The notes beneath the pieces were generated by a model. The model worked only from the letters and a program-made list of their open reading frames with translations. It had not been told where the DNA came from and ran no database searches. DNA of 64,000 bases from the NCBI GenBank assembly GCA_964619885.1, contig CAZUGA010000008.1, positions 50,947 to 114,946 on the forward strand. Reading direction: 5' to 3'. The stretch comes from CAZUGA01 sp964619885 (GTDB lineage Bacteria; Pseudomonadota; Gammaproteobacteria; Methylococcales; UBA1147). The translations under genes and the position numbers were made by a program. Below, piece after piece: positions 31,544 through 40,349 of this stretch (the first letter of the stretch is position 1; each line of letters starts with the position of its first letter).

Positions 31544-33220
31544 ATGAGCGCTAGTCTGTTGGCGACCACCGGCCTTGTCGCTTTTCTGCTGGGTTATTTC
31601 GTTTACTCAAAACTAATCGCAGAAAAAGTATTTCAGCTCGATGCTGATTTTGTAACGCCAGCGCATAGTCTGGAAGATGGCATCGACTACGTACCCACCA
31701 ATAAGTTTGTATTATGGGGGCATCACTTTACTTCGGTTGCCGGGGCCGCACCGATTATTGGACCGGCGGTCGCGGTCATCTGGGGTTGGGTTCCGGCGTT
31801 CATCTGGGTTGTACTCGGTACAGTTTTCTTTGCCGGTATCCATGATTTCGGCGCTATATGGTCCAGTGTGCGCCACAATGGCCGCTCTATAGGCTCGTTC
31901 ACCGGCGACCTGGTGAGCAAACGCGCGCAAAGCCTCTTCATGATCATTATTTTTCTGCTTTTGCTGATGGTCAATGCAGTATTTGCCGTAGCAATCGCAA
32001 AAAGCTTGATCAATACACCCAGCAGTGTACTTCCAGCCTGGAGCGCAATTTTGGTCGCGTTGATCCTGGGCCAAATGATTTATCGCTTCAAAGCCGGGCT
32101 GATTTGGCCTTCAGTTATAGGTTTGATTGCGCTATATACTTTTTTGTATTTGGGCTCGTCCTTCCCATTAGAATTACCCGACGTCGTCTTCGGCCTGGTC
32201 CCCAATGCTCAATGGATCATAATAATGTTTGCGTATGCGGCGATTGCGTCAATGTTACCCGTCTGGGTACTGCTTCAGCCCCGCGACTACATCAACGGAC
32301 TGCAATTGTTCATAGGTTTGGGATTGCTCTATATATCGGTTTTCATCGTCAACCCCAATGTCATCGCTCCAATGTACAATCCAAACCCACCCGCCGGTAC
32401 CCCGCCGATATTTCCGCTACTGTTCGTAACCATCGCATGCGGTGCGATTTCGGGATTCCACTCGCTGGTTGGCTCGGGCACTACGTCAAAGCAAATCGAT
32501 AAAGAAACCGACTCGCGATTGGTTGGCTATGGAGGGTCGATTGGTGAAGGCCTTTTGGCTTTGGTAACCATTATCGCGGTTACTTCCGGCTTCTCCAGCA
32601 GCGAAGGATGGCACGAAATCTACACCAAATTTGGTGCGGGGGGGATTACTGCATTTGTCGAAGGTGGTGCAAGCATTGTCTCAAATGGATTGGGTTTTTC
32701 ACACGAGTTTGCCGCAACCCTACTCGCGGTCATGGCGATCTTGTTCGCAGGCACAACCATGGATACCGGCGTTCGGCTGCAACGCTATATCGTGCAAGAG
32801 TGGGGCAACATCTATCACATCCCGGCGTTGACCAATAATGTTGTCGCAACGTTAATCGCGGTAGGCGCGTGCCTTGCTTTGGCGTTTGGGGCGGGCGGCG
32901 CTTCCGGTGCTGGCGGCATGATCATCTGGCCCTTGTTTGGAACTACCAATCAATTGTTGGCCGGACTAGCGCTTTTAGTCATTAGCCTGACATTACTGAA
33001 ATTTGGGCGGGCAATATGGTATGCATTGATTCCGATGGTATTTCTACTGGTAACAACAATACTGGCACTGCTGTACCAGCTTTGGCAGTTTATCGACACC
33101 GGTAAATGGCTTCTGGTAGGAATGGATCTATTGATTTTGATTGCCGCTGCAATGGTCGCCCTCGAAGCTTTGAGCACCTTACTACGCGAGCGACGCCGCT
33201 TGACCGCTTCCGAACTTTAG
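31544..33220 (+). CDS. cstA: CstA-family peptide/pyruvate transporter
   Basis: Carbon-starvation protein family; members carry peptides or pyruvate across the inner membrane. Start chosen at the ATG 31544 (MSASLLATTG), after GGGAG; the frame upstream is not CstA-like. 558 residues with about 15 membrane helices. Family motifs: DADFVTPAHSLEDGIDYVPT, GHHFTSVAGAAPIIGPA, GFHSLVGSGTTSKQI and WPLFGTTNQLLAGLAL. Shorter than E. coli CstA (701), matching the compact subgroup. It heads a three-gene operon with gaps of 3 bases. Confidence 0.92.
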   Translation: MSASLLATTGLVAFLLGYFVYSKLIAEKVFQLDADFVTPAHSLEDGIDYVPTNKFVLWGHHFTSVAGAAPIIGPAVAVIWGWVPAFIWVVLGTVFFAGIHDFGAIWSSVRHNGRSIGSFTGDLVSKRAQSLFMIIIFLLLLMVNAVFAVAIAKSLINTPSSVLPAWSAILVALILGQMIYRFKAGLIWPSVIGLIALYTFLYLGSSFPLELPDVVFGLVPNAQWIIIMFAYAAIASMLPVWVLLQPRDYINGLQLFIGLGLLYISVFIVNPNVIAPMYNPNPPAGTPPIFPLLFVTIACGAISGFHSLVGSGTTSKQIDKETDSRLVGYGGSIGEGLLALVTIIAVTSGFSSSEGWHEIYTKFGAGGITAFVEGGASIVSNGLGFSHEFAATLLAVMAILFAGTTMDTGVRLQRYIVQEWGNIYHIPALTNNVVATLIAVGACLALAFGAGGASGAGGMIIWPLFGTTNQLLAGLALLVISLTLLKFGRAIWYALIPMVFLLVTTILALLYQLWQFIDTGKWLLVGMDLLILIAAAMVALEALSTLLRERRRLTASEL

Positions 33221-33223
33221 ATC

Positions 33224-33496
33224 ATGCGCAGCGACCAGCTCAAAAGACTTTTTTCGCGCCTGGAAGGTTTCGCCGATGAGTTCTACACCGCACCTTACCG
33301 TGGAGCAATCGCCCGATCCCAACGAGATGAAGATGATCTTCTAATGCTTTTTGTATTTTCGGAAATGTTGGGTATACCGAATCCAGCAACATTCTACACA
33401 ATGGAACTACAACCGGTGCTGCTGGAACGCTTCCACGAATGGCATATTCGTATGGGCATGGAACATTCGCCACTGGATCATATCAAGTGTTGCTAA
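33224..33496 (+). CDS. Small CstA-linked protein ending in Cys-Cys
   Basis: 90 residues, starting three bases after the cstA stop and ending three bases before the next gene. Helical and charged, with EDDLLMLFVFSEMLGIPNP in the middle and the terminal residues DHIKCC. The two Cys at the extreme C-terminus recall small CstA-neighbour proteins named CC-star, a resemblance from memory. The end could bind a metal, take a lipid, or be a handle for the downstream ArsA/Get3-like ATPase. No membrane segment is evident. Confidence 0.75.
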   Translation: MRSDQLKRLFSRLEGFADEFYTAPYRGAIARSQRDEDDLLMLFVFSEMLGIPNPATFYTMELQPVLLERFHEWHIRMGMEHSPLDHIKCC

Positions 33497-33499
33497 GCG

Positions 33500-34501
33500 G
33501 TGCCTGACTTACTCGACCGCAGGATTCTCTTCGTAGGCGGTAAAGGCGGTGTTGGAAAAACCACGATAGCATCATCCCTGGCACTCATCGCGGCTGATCG
33601 AAAACAACGCTGCCTACTAGTATCCACCGATCCTGCGCATTCGCTGAGCGATATCTTTGAAAAACCTGTCACCAAACGAAAAACCGCTTTGTCGCCAAGA
33701 CTATGGGGTTTGGAGATCGATCCCGATAGCGTAGCGGATGAACATATTGAAACGATAAAATACAATATGCGGAGCTTGGTCCGGCCGGCTATGTACGACC
33801 AGATAGACAAGCAAATGAATTTGGCACGGCTTGCCCCTGGCCTGGTTGAATCAGCCATGCTGGAACGCATATCAGAACTAATGATAGATTCGCGCAATGC
33901 CTACGACCTGGTAATATTCGACACCGCACCCACCGGGCATACACTTCGATTGTTATCGCTTCCCGAAATCATGACGGCGTGGACCGATGGTTTATTAAAA
34001 CAGCAAAAGCGCTCGTCCGACTTGGGCGATGTGTTGGGACGTTTGGACCGGGAAAGTACCAAGCTGACAAAGGACGAACAGCCGCTGCCGACCCAAAATG
34101 CTGGGTCCAACGATAAACGCAACCACCGAATTAGATCCATCCTGTTGCAGCGAATCCGAAAATTCCGCCGCGCACGAAGGCTATTGCTCGATAACAAGCA
34201 ATCAGCTTTTATCTTGGTCCTGAACCCGGAAAAGCTGCCGTTAATGGAAAGCCAAAAAGCCTACCAAGCACTTAAGCAAATGAAAATACCGGTCCAATTA
34301 CTTATCGTCAATCGCGTCTTGCCGGATATTGCCGATGGTGAATTCCTGTCAAACCGCCGGCAACAGGAAGCGGAATATTTGGCCGACATCAAGAACAGTT
34401 TTCAATCGCTAAAGCGTTGTAATATCCCGCTATTGTCTCGCGACGTGCATGGGCCTGAATCCTTGAATATAGTTAAATGTCTATTGGAAAAGTATGTTTG
34501 A
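33500..34501 (+). CDS. ArsA/Get3-like ATPase
   Basis: Deviant-Walker P-loop ATPase of 333 residues. Motifs: GGKGGVGKTT (13-22, with the signature Lys), STDPAHSLSD (switch I-like), FDTAPTGHTLRLL (switch II-like), and an adenine-binding-type LNPEKLPLMES region. A charged stretch of about 40 residues lies after the switch II part. There is one domain only, unlike tandem ArsA, and no ars genes nearby. Starts with GTG at 33500. The tight operon with cstA and the Cys-Cys protein suggests a job in handling or inserting one of them; that is inference. Confidence 0.85.
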   Translation: MPDLLDRRILFVGGKGGVGKTTIASSLALIAADRKQRCLLVSTDPAHSLSDIFEKPVTKRKTALSPRLWGLEIDPDSVADEHIETIKYNMRSLVRPAMYDQIDKQMNLARLAPGLVESAMLERISELMIDSRNAYDLVIFDTAPTGHTLRLLSLPEIMTAWTDGLLKQQKRSSDLGDVLGRLDRESTKLTKDEQPLPTQNAGSNDKRNHRIRSILLQRIRKFRRARRLLLDNKQSAFILVLNPEKLPLMESQKAYQALKQMKIPVQLLIVNRVLPDIADGEFLSNRRQQEAEYLADIKNSFQSLKRCNIPLLSRDVHGPESLNIVKCLLEKYV

Positions 34502-34885
34502 TTGGAGCCGTTCCGATTGTCGATAATGCTCTGACCACCATCGAAAACAAGATAATATGCAGCGTATTAACCCAGAGACATTACGCAAGCGACGACATCG
34601 ATAAAATGTATTTTCTTTGGAGTTAGGGTATTTCCCATATACTTCAATACCCGAGTGTCTCGGAATAAGACACGAAAAGAAACGTATCGATAAAAAATCC
34701 ATATTTCGAATATTTTTCGTCTTAACCCAAAAAATATATCGGTCCTCGGTAGGAGACGACTGAAGCGATTAGCAATTTACCCTGAATTTGTGCTGTTTCC
34801 CGTTACTGACAAGGGGCCTTAGCGACGATGGTAGGCGTTTTCGACAGCCTGCGGACAGGCTGTCGAACAGAAGGATGGGGTGGGG
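34502..34885. other. Intergenic stretch with a long inverted repeat
   Basis: About 384 bases, A+T rich, between the convergent ArsA-like gene and the CxxHC protein gene. Apart from the hairpin at 34840-34867 and a weak inverted repeat near 34655-34673, I see no gene. Confidence 0.45.
34840..34867. repeat. Perfect 12-bp inverted repeat
   Basis: TTCGACAGCCTG, four bases CGGA, CAGGCTGTCGAA. It lies 18 bases beyond the stop of the CxxHC gene on its 3' side. No T run follows on either strand, so a rho-independent terminator is not supported; a REP-like element or an mRNA 3'-end hairpin fits better. Confidence 0.65.
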
Positions 34886-35140
34886 TTATTCCGCGCCACT
34901 CGTGCAATGCATTGCACAGGCGTTATCCTTATCGTTGGCTGGCATGTTCTTGCAGTGTGCTGCGCAGTCATGATCTGCCGCCACACCGGTCGTGCAGTGA
35001 GTCATGCACATTTTGGCACCAGAATCGGTATGCGCCGAACAATGCGCGGCGCAATAATGCGGGGCTGCCGCGACGCTAAAGCCGGCCAATGCCAAAAACG
35101 TGGTGAATACAATCAGAATGAATAATTTTCTGCTTTTCAT
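34886..35140 (-). CDS. Small exported protein with four CxxHC motifs
   Basis: 84 residues, not recognised. The ATG at 35138-35140 follows AGAGGA. A signal peptide (LFILIVFTTFLALAGFSVAAA) is followed by a mature part of about 58 residues that is almost entirely four repeats of C-x-x-H-C: CAAHC 30-34, CMTHC 45-49, CAAHC 59-63 and CAMHC 75-79, spaced 14 to 16 residues apart. CxxHC is not the haem c motif (CxxCH), so haem attachment is not predicted. Eight Cys and several His in a periplasmic protein suggest metal binding, for example copper or zinc, or disulfides. Confidence 0.75.
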   Translation of the reverse strand: MKSRKLFILIVFTTFLALAGFSVAAAPHYCAAHCSAHTDSGAKMCMTHCTTGVAADHDCAAHCKNMPANDKDNACAMHCTSGAE

Positions 35141-35562
35141 AGCGTGTTCCTCTGCGAATTGAAATGAATGTCCTAGAGAGAAATTCGAAATACCCGCCTG
35201 CTGTGAAAAAACAAATCCACTATATCTCGGTTCGTGCGGGCAAGTATCTTCTATAAAATTACTTTCTTAGTCAAAATGATATAAGCAATTCCGACCAAAG
35301 CCAAGAAAAACTATGTTAAATAACACAGTTTAATTTAATAGACTACGTATTTTCAGATCTCTAGGCGCCAAAAAATCTTTTTTGGCGCAGAATCTATTCG
35401 CAAATTTGCGCAAGCGGATTATTGACTTCGGACCATCTATTGAATGGTTGATGAACCGTGCGTACTGCCAATTGGGGTCTATGCACGAGAATAGCTAGAA
35501 TGGAAATGTTACGGCCACTGGGTTCAATCGCCGGATTTAAACTGAAATCAGAGTTCCTATAA
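35141..35562. other. Intergenic stretch with an A/T-cored palindrome
   Basis: About 422 bases. It contains the likely promoter of the CxxHC gene on the minus strand and the palindrome at 35365-35388. A minus-strand open frame that partly overlaps it (35394-35654) shows no family resemblance and is not called. Confidence 0.45.
35365..35388. repeat. 24-bp palindrome GCGCC-A6-TC-T6-GGCGC
   Basis: GCGCCAAAAAA and TTTTTTGGCGC are exact complements around the two bases TC. The G+C pairs are outside and the A/T pairs inside, the reverse of a bidirectional terminator, so its role is open: protein-binding site, cruciform, or a chance remnant. Confidence 0.65.
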
Positions 35563-35739
35563 CTAAATTGAAGCGTTGCTAGCCTGGATATCGGCAACCT
35601 TCTTTTTCCAACGCTCCACGGCTCTTTCGTAATAAACGAACACGCAATTTTCACAATTCCGCTGACAACATTCGGATAAATCCGGTTCCTTCGGTTTGGG
35701 TGGAAGCTCCGCCCTTTTCAAATCCACATTTTCAGTCAT
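35563..35739 (-). CDS. Oxidoreductase-like small Cys protein
   Basis: 58 residues from the ATG at 35737-35739; a TTG nine codons upstream is less likely. It matches the small Oxidored-like domain: a proline-rich lead (LPPKPKEPDLSECC) with CCxxxCxxC (Cys24, 25, 29, 32) followed by VFVYYERAVERWKKK. The Cys cluster probably binds a metal or an iron-sulphur centre. No signal peptide, so cytoplasmic. Function of the family is not established. Confidence 0.7.
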   Translation of the reverse strand: MTENVDLKRAELPPKPKEPDLSECCQRNCENCVFVYYERAVERWKKKVADIQASNASI

Positions 35740-35824
35740 TACAAAAGCAATCTCCAATGCGGTCAAATCTGTTGATCAGTTAGCTTCGCGGTCGTCCGGT
35801 CTCTGAAGATCGGTATTATGTTGG

Positions 35825-36385
35825 TCAACCGTTGGTCGGTTTTTCAGGTTTTGGTTCAATTACATCCACATTATCTGTTGCTGGATCCTTTGCAAGTTCG
35901 GTCTGTGGTTGCTGCGTTTCACTCGAATCGGCAGTCGGGTCTATAGCAACAGTGGTGCGAGCCGCGCGCCACACGCCAGGGCAAGCATTAAGTGCGTCTT
36001 CCCAGGTACCTTCGCCTGATGTTTCGCTAAAGTTTCCAAAGATTTTTGCAGCATCGTAACCAGAATAAAGCATCATCCCTGTCAATTTTCCGCTCGCTTC
36101 GATCGTTCCGCTAAAAGTGTATTCGAAGTCTGATGAATTCTTGATCGTTCCCTTGACAACTCCCGATGAAATAGTCACCACACCCAGGCCGGTCTCTGAT
36201 CCGCAAACCGGCTCATTGCTGCCATCTTCGGTGCCGGTACGTCCCTTGACTTCCCAAGTACCGTCAAACTTGGTCACGTTTCCGATAGGAGCCGCTGCTT
36301 GGTCCTTTTTTGGTGCGCTATCGTCGCAGCCGACTAAGCCAGTAAGCACAAGGGGAATCACGAAAATCGCGCATTTTGTATTCAT
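35825..36385 (-). CDS. Predicted lipoprotein with beta-rich domain
   Basis: 186 residues from the ATG at 36383-36385, with GAGG nine bases before it. Signal peptide ends in lipobox LVGC, so it is lipid-anchored. The middle part (KFDGTWEVKGRTG, GVVTISSGVVKGTIKN, YTFSGTIEASGKLTG) reads as a lipocalin-like or small beta-barrel extension repeated in many lipoproteins; the tail is rich in Pro, Thr, Glu and Lys and looks disordered. Not assigned to a named family. Confidence 0.7.
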   Translation of the reverse strand: MNTKCAIFVIPLVLTGLVGCDDSAPKKDQAAAPIGNVTKFDGTWEVKGRTGTEDGSNEPVCGSETGLGVVTISSGVVKGTIKNSSDFEYTFSGTIEASGKLTGMMLYSGYDAAKIFGNFSETSGEGTWEDALNACPGVWRAARTTVAIDPTADSSETQQPQTELAKDPATDNVDVIEPKPEKPTNG

Positions 36386-36588
36386 GGAAGACTGCCTCAA
36401 CATTGCAATATTAACACCCAAAATCGTAATTTATGGTCACCGATATTCGATGCCATAGACGTCAAATAGACGAAAAGGAAACGTATTATAGTGCACCGAA
36501 TTCCTTGCGGTCGAATGGCGCCGACAGATGCGATATTAGTCCGGTGAAACCTTTGATTGCACACCCCACTTCAATAAATCCTTTGCGC

Positions 36589-38316
36589 TTATTTCTTGAT
36601 CAGATAATCGTCGATCACCAACACATCCAAACCGGTTGTATAAAATACACTCACGGCGTCTTCTATCGAATGAATTATCGGTTTACCCATGACATTAAAA
36701 CTGGTATTTAGCAATATGGGTACACCGGTCAATTCATAAAATGCCAGAATCAAATCATAAAACTTCTGATTCCATTCAGGTTTCACGGTTTGCAGCCGGC
36801 CCGTTCCGTTCACATGAACGACGGCCGGTACCTTGTCATAAACCTGCGGTTTAAATGCTAGGGTCCGTTCCATATACGGCGATTCCTGATAATTTTCGAA
36901 GTAGTCCGGGCCATACTCGTGCAAAATCGAAGGTGCAAACGGTCGGAATTCTTCGCGAAACTTGACCAGTGAATTGATCTTATCCTTCATTTCCGCAGAC
37001 CTTGGATCGGCCAATATAGAACGGTTTCCCAAAGATCGCGGACCAAATTCTGCCCTGCCCTGCGCCCAGCCAACCAGGTTTCCCTGTTCGATCAGCTTTG
37101 CGGTTTCCAAATGCACTGTACCCGGATAGTGATAAATTTTCGGATTATTGGATAATTGAACCCAATCTTTAATCCGCTCAGATGGCATTTTGGAACCCAG
37201 ATAAGCGCTGTGTACTCGATACCTGGGTTTCCAATCTGCGTGGTCCTCCCGAAAAGCTAACAGTGCAGCGCCCACGGCTGTTCCATCGTCGGCCGGGGCA
37301 GAGGGAACAAACAAATTCTTGAACGAAGATTGTTCGACGATCAAGCCGTTGGTCGTTGAATTGAGCGAACATCCACCCGCCATAATTAAATTTTCCGAAG
37401 GATAAGCCTGGTAAAAACCATCAATCACCCGCAGCAATACCTCGCTAAAAACTTGCTGCGAGGTATAAGCCAGGTCGGCCGGTTTCAATACGCCATCTGA
37501 AATTCTGGCTTGTAATTGTTGGATAACAGCAAGATATTGTTTGCTCGGCAGGTTTTTGGTTGCGTATCCGGAAGTTTGAAATATCGATTGCAGCAGCGCG
37601 TAAGCATCCGCATCCAATTCACCATAGGGTGCGTAGCCCATCACCTTCCATTCTTCGCCCTTATCTGGATTAAAACCGCAAAGCCAGGTCATATCCGCGT
37701 AATAATGACCCAGACTGGCAAAACCTTTTTGTTCTTTAACCAGACTAATGCGCTTGCCATCGTAGCAATAGAAAGCAAACGATCCGTAATCCCCAGCACC
37801 ATCAGCAATCAAGCAGGAGCCCTCGCGATATGGACTGGTCAAACAGGCCAATGCCGCATGGCAATGATGGTGCGGCATAAAACGCATCTGTGTCTGCGCT
37901 CCGGGGAAAGCCAACTTGGTTGCGTAGGCAAGACCAACCCCCACCCGATCGTACATCGAGGCCGCACATGCGTTAACCATCTTGGTTCTGAGCGAATTCG
38001 GCGTATTAAATTTGATATCCGCATCGCCGGAATTCAACATGGATTTCCCGGAGGTCAAACCCAAAGAAGCCAGTAATCTTGATACAAAAGCAGTGGTTTT
38101 TCGCCAATTGACCGCCGCAACAAATTCCGCATCCGGCTCACAATACTGTTTTAGCAGTGACACTAACCGTTCGTTGTCCGGCTCACAATTGGGGGCTCGC
38201 TTATACTGTAAATAGCGTTCCGTGGCCTCGGCGAACTTGATTTCACCACCAGGGTCTATGATCGCCAACGCCGCATCGTGAGTGGATACGGACAAGCCTA
38301 TGTAATAGCGTTTCAT
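36589..38316 (-). CDS. NodU/CmcH-type O-carbamoyltransferase
   Basis: Uses carbamoyl phosphate and ATP to carbamoylate a hydroxyl of a sugar or secondary metabolite. N-terminal Kae1-like domain starting YYIGLSVSTHDAALAI, with metal-binding PHHHCHAALA and GAGDYGSFAFY; C-terminal YrdC-like Carbam_trans_C domain with GRAEFGPRSLGNRSILADPR and LLNTSFNVMGKPI. 575 residues. The acceptor is unknown. It is followed on the same strand by genes for a radical SAM enzyme and a flavin monooxygenase, all transcribed leftwards. Confidence 0.9.
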   Translation of the reverse strand: MKRYYIGLSVSTHDAALAIIDPGGEIKFAEATERYLQYKRAPNCEPDNERLVSLLKQYCEPDAEFVAAVNWRKTTAFVSRLLASLGLTSGKSMLNSGDADIKFNTPNSLRTKMVNACAASMYDRVGVGLAYATKLAFPGAQTQMRFMPHHHCHAALACLTSPYREGSCLIADGAGDYGSFAFYCYDGKRISLVKEQKGFASLGHYYADMTWLCGFNPDKGEEWKVMGYAPYGELDADAYALLQSIFQTSGYATKNLPSKQYLAVIQQLQARISDGVLKPADLAYTSQQVFSEVLLRVIDGFYQAYPSENLIMAGGCSLNSTTNGLIVEQSSFKNLFVPSAPADDGTAVGAALLAFREDHADWKPRYRVHSAYLGSKMPSERIKDWVQLSNNPKIYHYPGTVHLETAKLIEQGNLVGWAQGRAEFGPRSLGNRSILADPRSAEMKDKINSLVKFREEFRPFAPSILHEYGPDYFENYQESPYMERTLAFKPQVYDKVPAVVHVNGTGRLQTVKPEWNQKFYDLILAFYELTGVPILLNTSFNVMGKPIIHSIEDAVSVFYTTGLDVLVIDDYLIKK

Positions 38317-38611
38317 TCGGGGTAAGGTTAAGCTCTAGGACAAACCGCAGTTTGACAAATGGGCGGAGGATACGGGTATTAACGCGGCATTTCAAGCCTG
38401 AACGCTTGGGCTTGACCTATGAAATTCGGTACCAATGTTGTGCTAAAAACGCGCTAATCACACAACCAAAGTTGGTAGAAACAAATCCAGATTTTTTTGA
38501 ATGGCGGATCATCTATAGCTTAAATCGGCTAGCCTTGGTTAAATCGAATTAGCCATTAAAACTAACGCTGTCCGATCGCTAAATCCTTAGAACCCATTCA
38601 CGGACTAATTA

Positions 38612-40189
38612 TCAAGCACTTTCCAATAATGGCTTTTGCTTTTCCTGGGGTTTGATTTTAGCGATATGCGAATCGTAACGGCCCAATTTGGTATGGTTCT
38701 CGTTAATCTTTCCAAGATCATAGATCCATACGCCATAGCCCACTGCGATATCGAATACTTTGGGTTTATTCTTTAATGTCCACCCTATCAATTTCCAGAA
38801 GTACGCCCGGTGTTTGCCCTTGATTCCCAGGTAATACACGCAACGCGCTGCAATCGCAAAATAGCGTAGGAAAATATCAAGCTTGAAACTCGATGAACCA
38901 GTGGACTCTTCAATAGCGTTATTCTTAAAGTCCAACAAGAAAGTCTGGGTACGTTTATAGATATTTTCTGGCGAATAAATAGTCTCTAAAACTTGTTGGT
39001 ACCCATCACGCAATACTTCTGCGTCCATCACCGGAATGATATTCGTCTCGCTTTCGTGAAAATCAAATTCATTGATCAGACGACCTTCGCGTTTCATTCT
39101 GGCATGCAACTCGGTCCCAGGCGGTGCCTTGAGCACACTGACACCGGAAATAACGATCCCGCTATCTTGTATAAAATCGATTTGGCGTTTAAAAATGGAT
39201 TCCGTATCGGTGTCGAAGCCGACGATAAAACCCGCTGTTATTATAAAACCGGCCCGATGTAGATGTTTGACATTGTCCAGCATATTACGCCGCAGATTCT
39301 GAGATTTTTTGCAAGCCTCCAGCCCGTCATCGTCCGGCGTCTCGATGCCGATAAAGATATTTTGGAAACCAGCCTCTAACATCAAACGCATCAACTCCGA
39401 ATCATCGGCAAGGTTAATGGTAATCTGCGTCGCGAATGTCACCAGAACGTTCTTGCGCTTGCGCCATTCGATCAACGCCGGTAACAACTCCTGCTTCAAA
39501 ATCTTTTTATTACCCATCAGGTTATCGTCGGCAAATACGACCATGCCGTACTTATCGATGTCACCGTATGCTTCCAACTCCGCGATCATTTGATCGGCGG
39601 TTTTGGTACGGGGTTTTCTGCCGAACAGCGCCGTTACGTCGCAAAAATCACACATGTAGGGGCAACCGCGGGAATACTGTACGACCGCGTAGGCATATTT
39701 GCTCAGATCCGCCAATTCCCATTTTGGCAGGGGCGTTTCGTAAACATTTGCCATGTCCGGGGACGCATATACCTTTTTTGCACAACCGTTTTCAAGGTCT
39801 TCCAGAAAACGCGGCAGCGTTAACTCAGCTTCGTTCAGTATAAAATGGTCAACGTTGGGAAATCTGGAAAATTCGTGGGTAAACAGCGGTCCGCCGGCAA
39901 TGGTTTTGGTGCCGACATCCTGACAGCGCTGGAAAACTTCCCGGCTAGAAGGTTCTTGCACGTTCATCGCACTGACCATCACAAAGTCCGCCCAGCGCAG
40001 ATCGTCGTCGCTCAAATCATCGCCGACATTGAGATCGACCAATCGTTGTTCCCATTCGCCGGGCAGCATCGCCGCAACGGTTAGCAAACCCAGAGGTGGA
40101 TAACTGTATTTTTTTCCGTACACCTGCATCAAATGGTCCATGGACCAAAATGAATACGGCATTTTTGGGTAAACCAAAAGAATCTTCAT
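38612..40189 (-). CDS. B12-binding-domain radical SAM protein
   Basis: 525 residues from the ATG at 40187-40189, preceded by GAGGGG. N-terminal cobalamin-binding-type domain (KILLVYPKMPYSFWSMD to about residue 150), then a radical SAM core with the cluster motif CPYMCDFCD (CxxxCxxC), IGIETPDDDGLEACKKSQ and GFIVGFDTDTESIF, and a C-terminal DUF4070-like part. B12-dependent members often methylate unactivated carbons, as in hopanoid or natural-product methylation. The His of the classic DxHxxG cobalamin motif is not obvious here, so B12 binding is unproven. Substrate unknown. Confidence 0.85.
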   Translation of the reverse strand: MKILLVYPKMPYSFWSMDHLMQVYGKKYSYPPLGLLTVAAMLPGEWEQRLVDLNVGDDLSDDDLRWADFVMVSAMNVQEPSSREVFQRCQDVGTKTIAGGPLFTHEFSRFPNVDHFILNEAELTLPRFLEDLENGCAKKVYASPDMANVYETPLPKWELADLSKYAYAVVQYSRGCPYMCDFCDVTALFGRKPRTKTADQMIAELEAYGDIDKYGMVVFADDNLMGNKKILKQELLPALIEWRKRKNVLVTFATQITINLADDSELMRLMLEAGFQNIFIGIETPDDDGLEACKKSQNLRRNMLDNVKHLHRAGFIITAGFIVGFDTDTESIFKRQIDFIQDSGIVISGVSVLKAPPGTELHARMKREGRLINEFDFHESETNIIPVMDAEVLRDGYQQVLETIYSPENIYKRTQTFLLDFKNNAIEESTGSSSFKLDIFLRYFAIAARCVYYLGIKGKHRAYFWKLIGWTLKNKPKVFDIAVGYGVWIYDLGKINENHTKLGRYDSHIAKIKPQEKQKPLLESA

Positions 40190-40349
40190 ACATCCCCTCT
40201 CAACGCAATCGCCACTGCGGCTGTTATTATTTTCATCATTCGTCGGCATAATCGACCAATTTCATGGTATCACGAAATTTCGGCAGGGTCGCATTTGTAT
40301 GTTGTTATTATCGACTCAAATAAATCCGCAGCGAAACCGTCGATTCATA

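Noticed and set aside
33500..34501. Arsenite efflux ATPase ArsA
   Set aside because: Only one ATPase domain, and no arsB, arsC, arsD or arsR nearby; the operon partner is cstA.
34886..35140. Multihaem cytochrome
   Set aside because: The repeated motif is CxxHC, not the CxxCH needed for covalent haem attachment.
35394..35654. Minus-strand frame of 86 codons
   Set aside because: It overlaps the Oxidored-like gene in another frame, with no family match and no good ribosome site.
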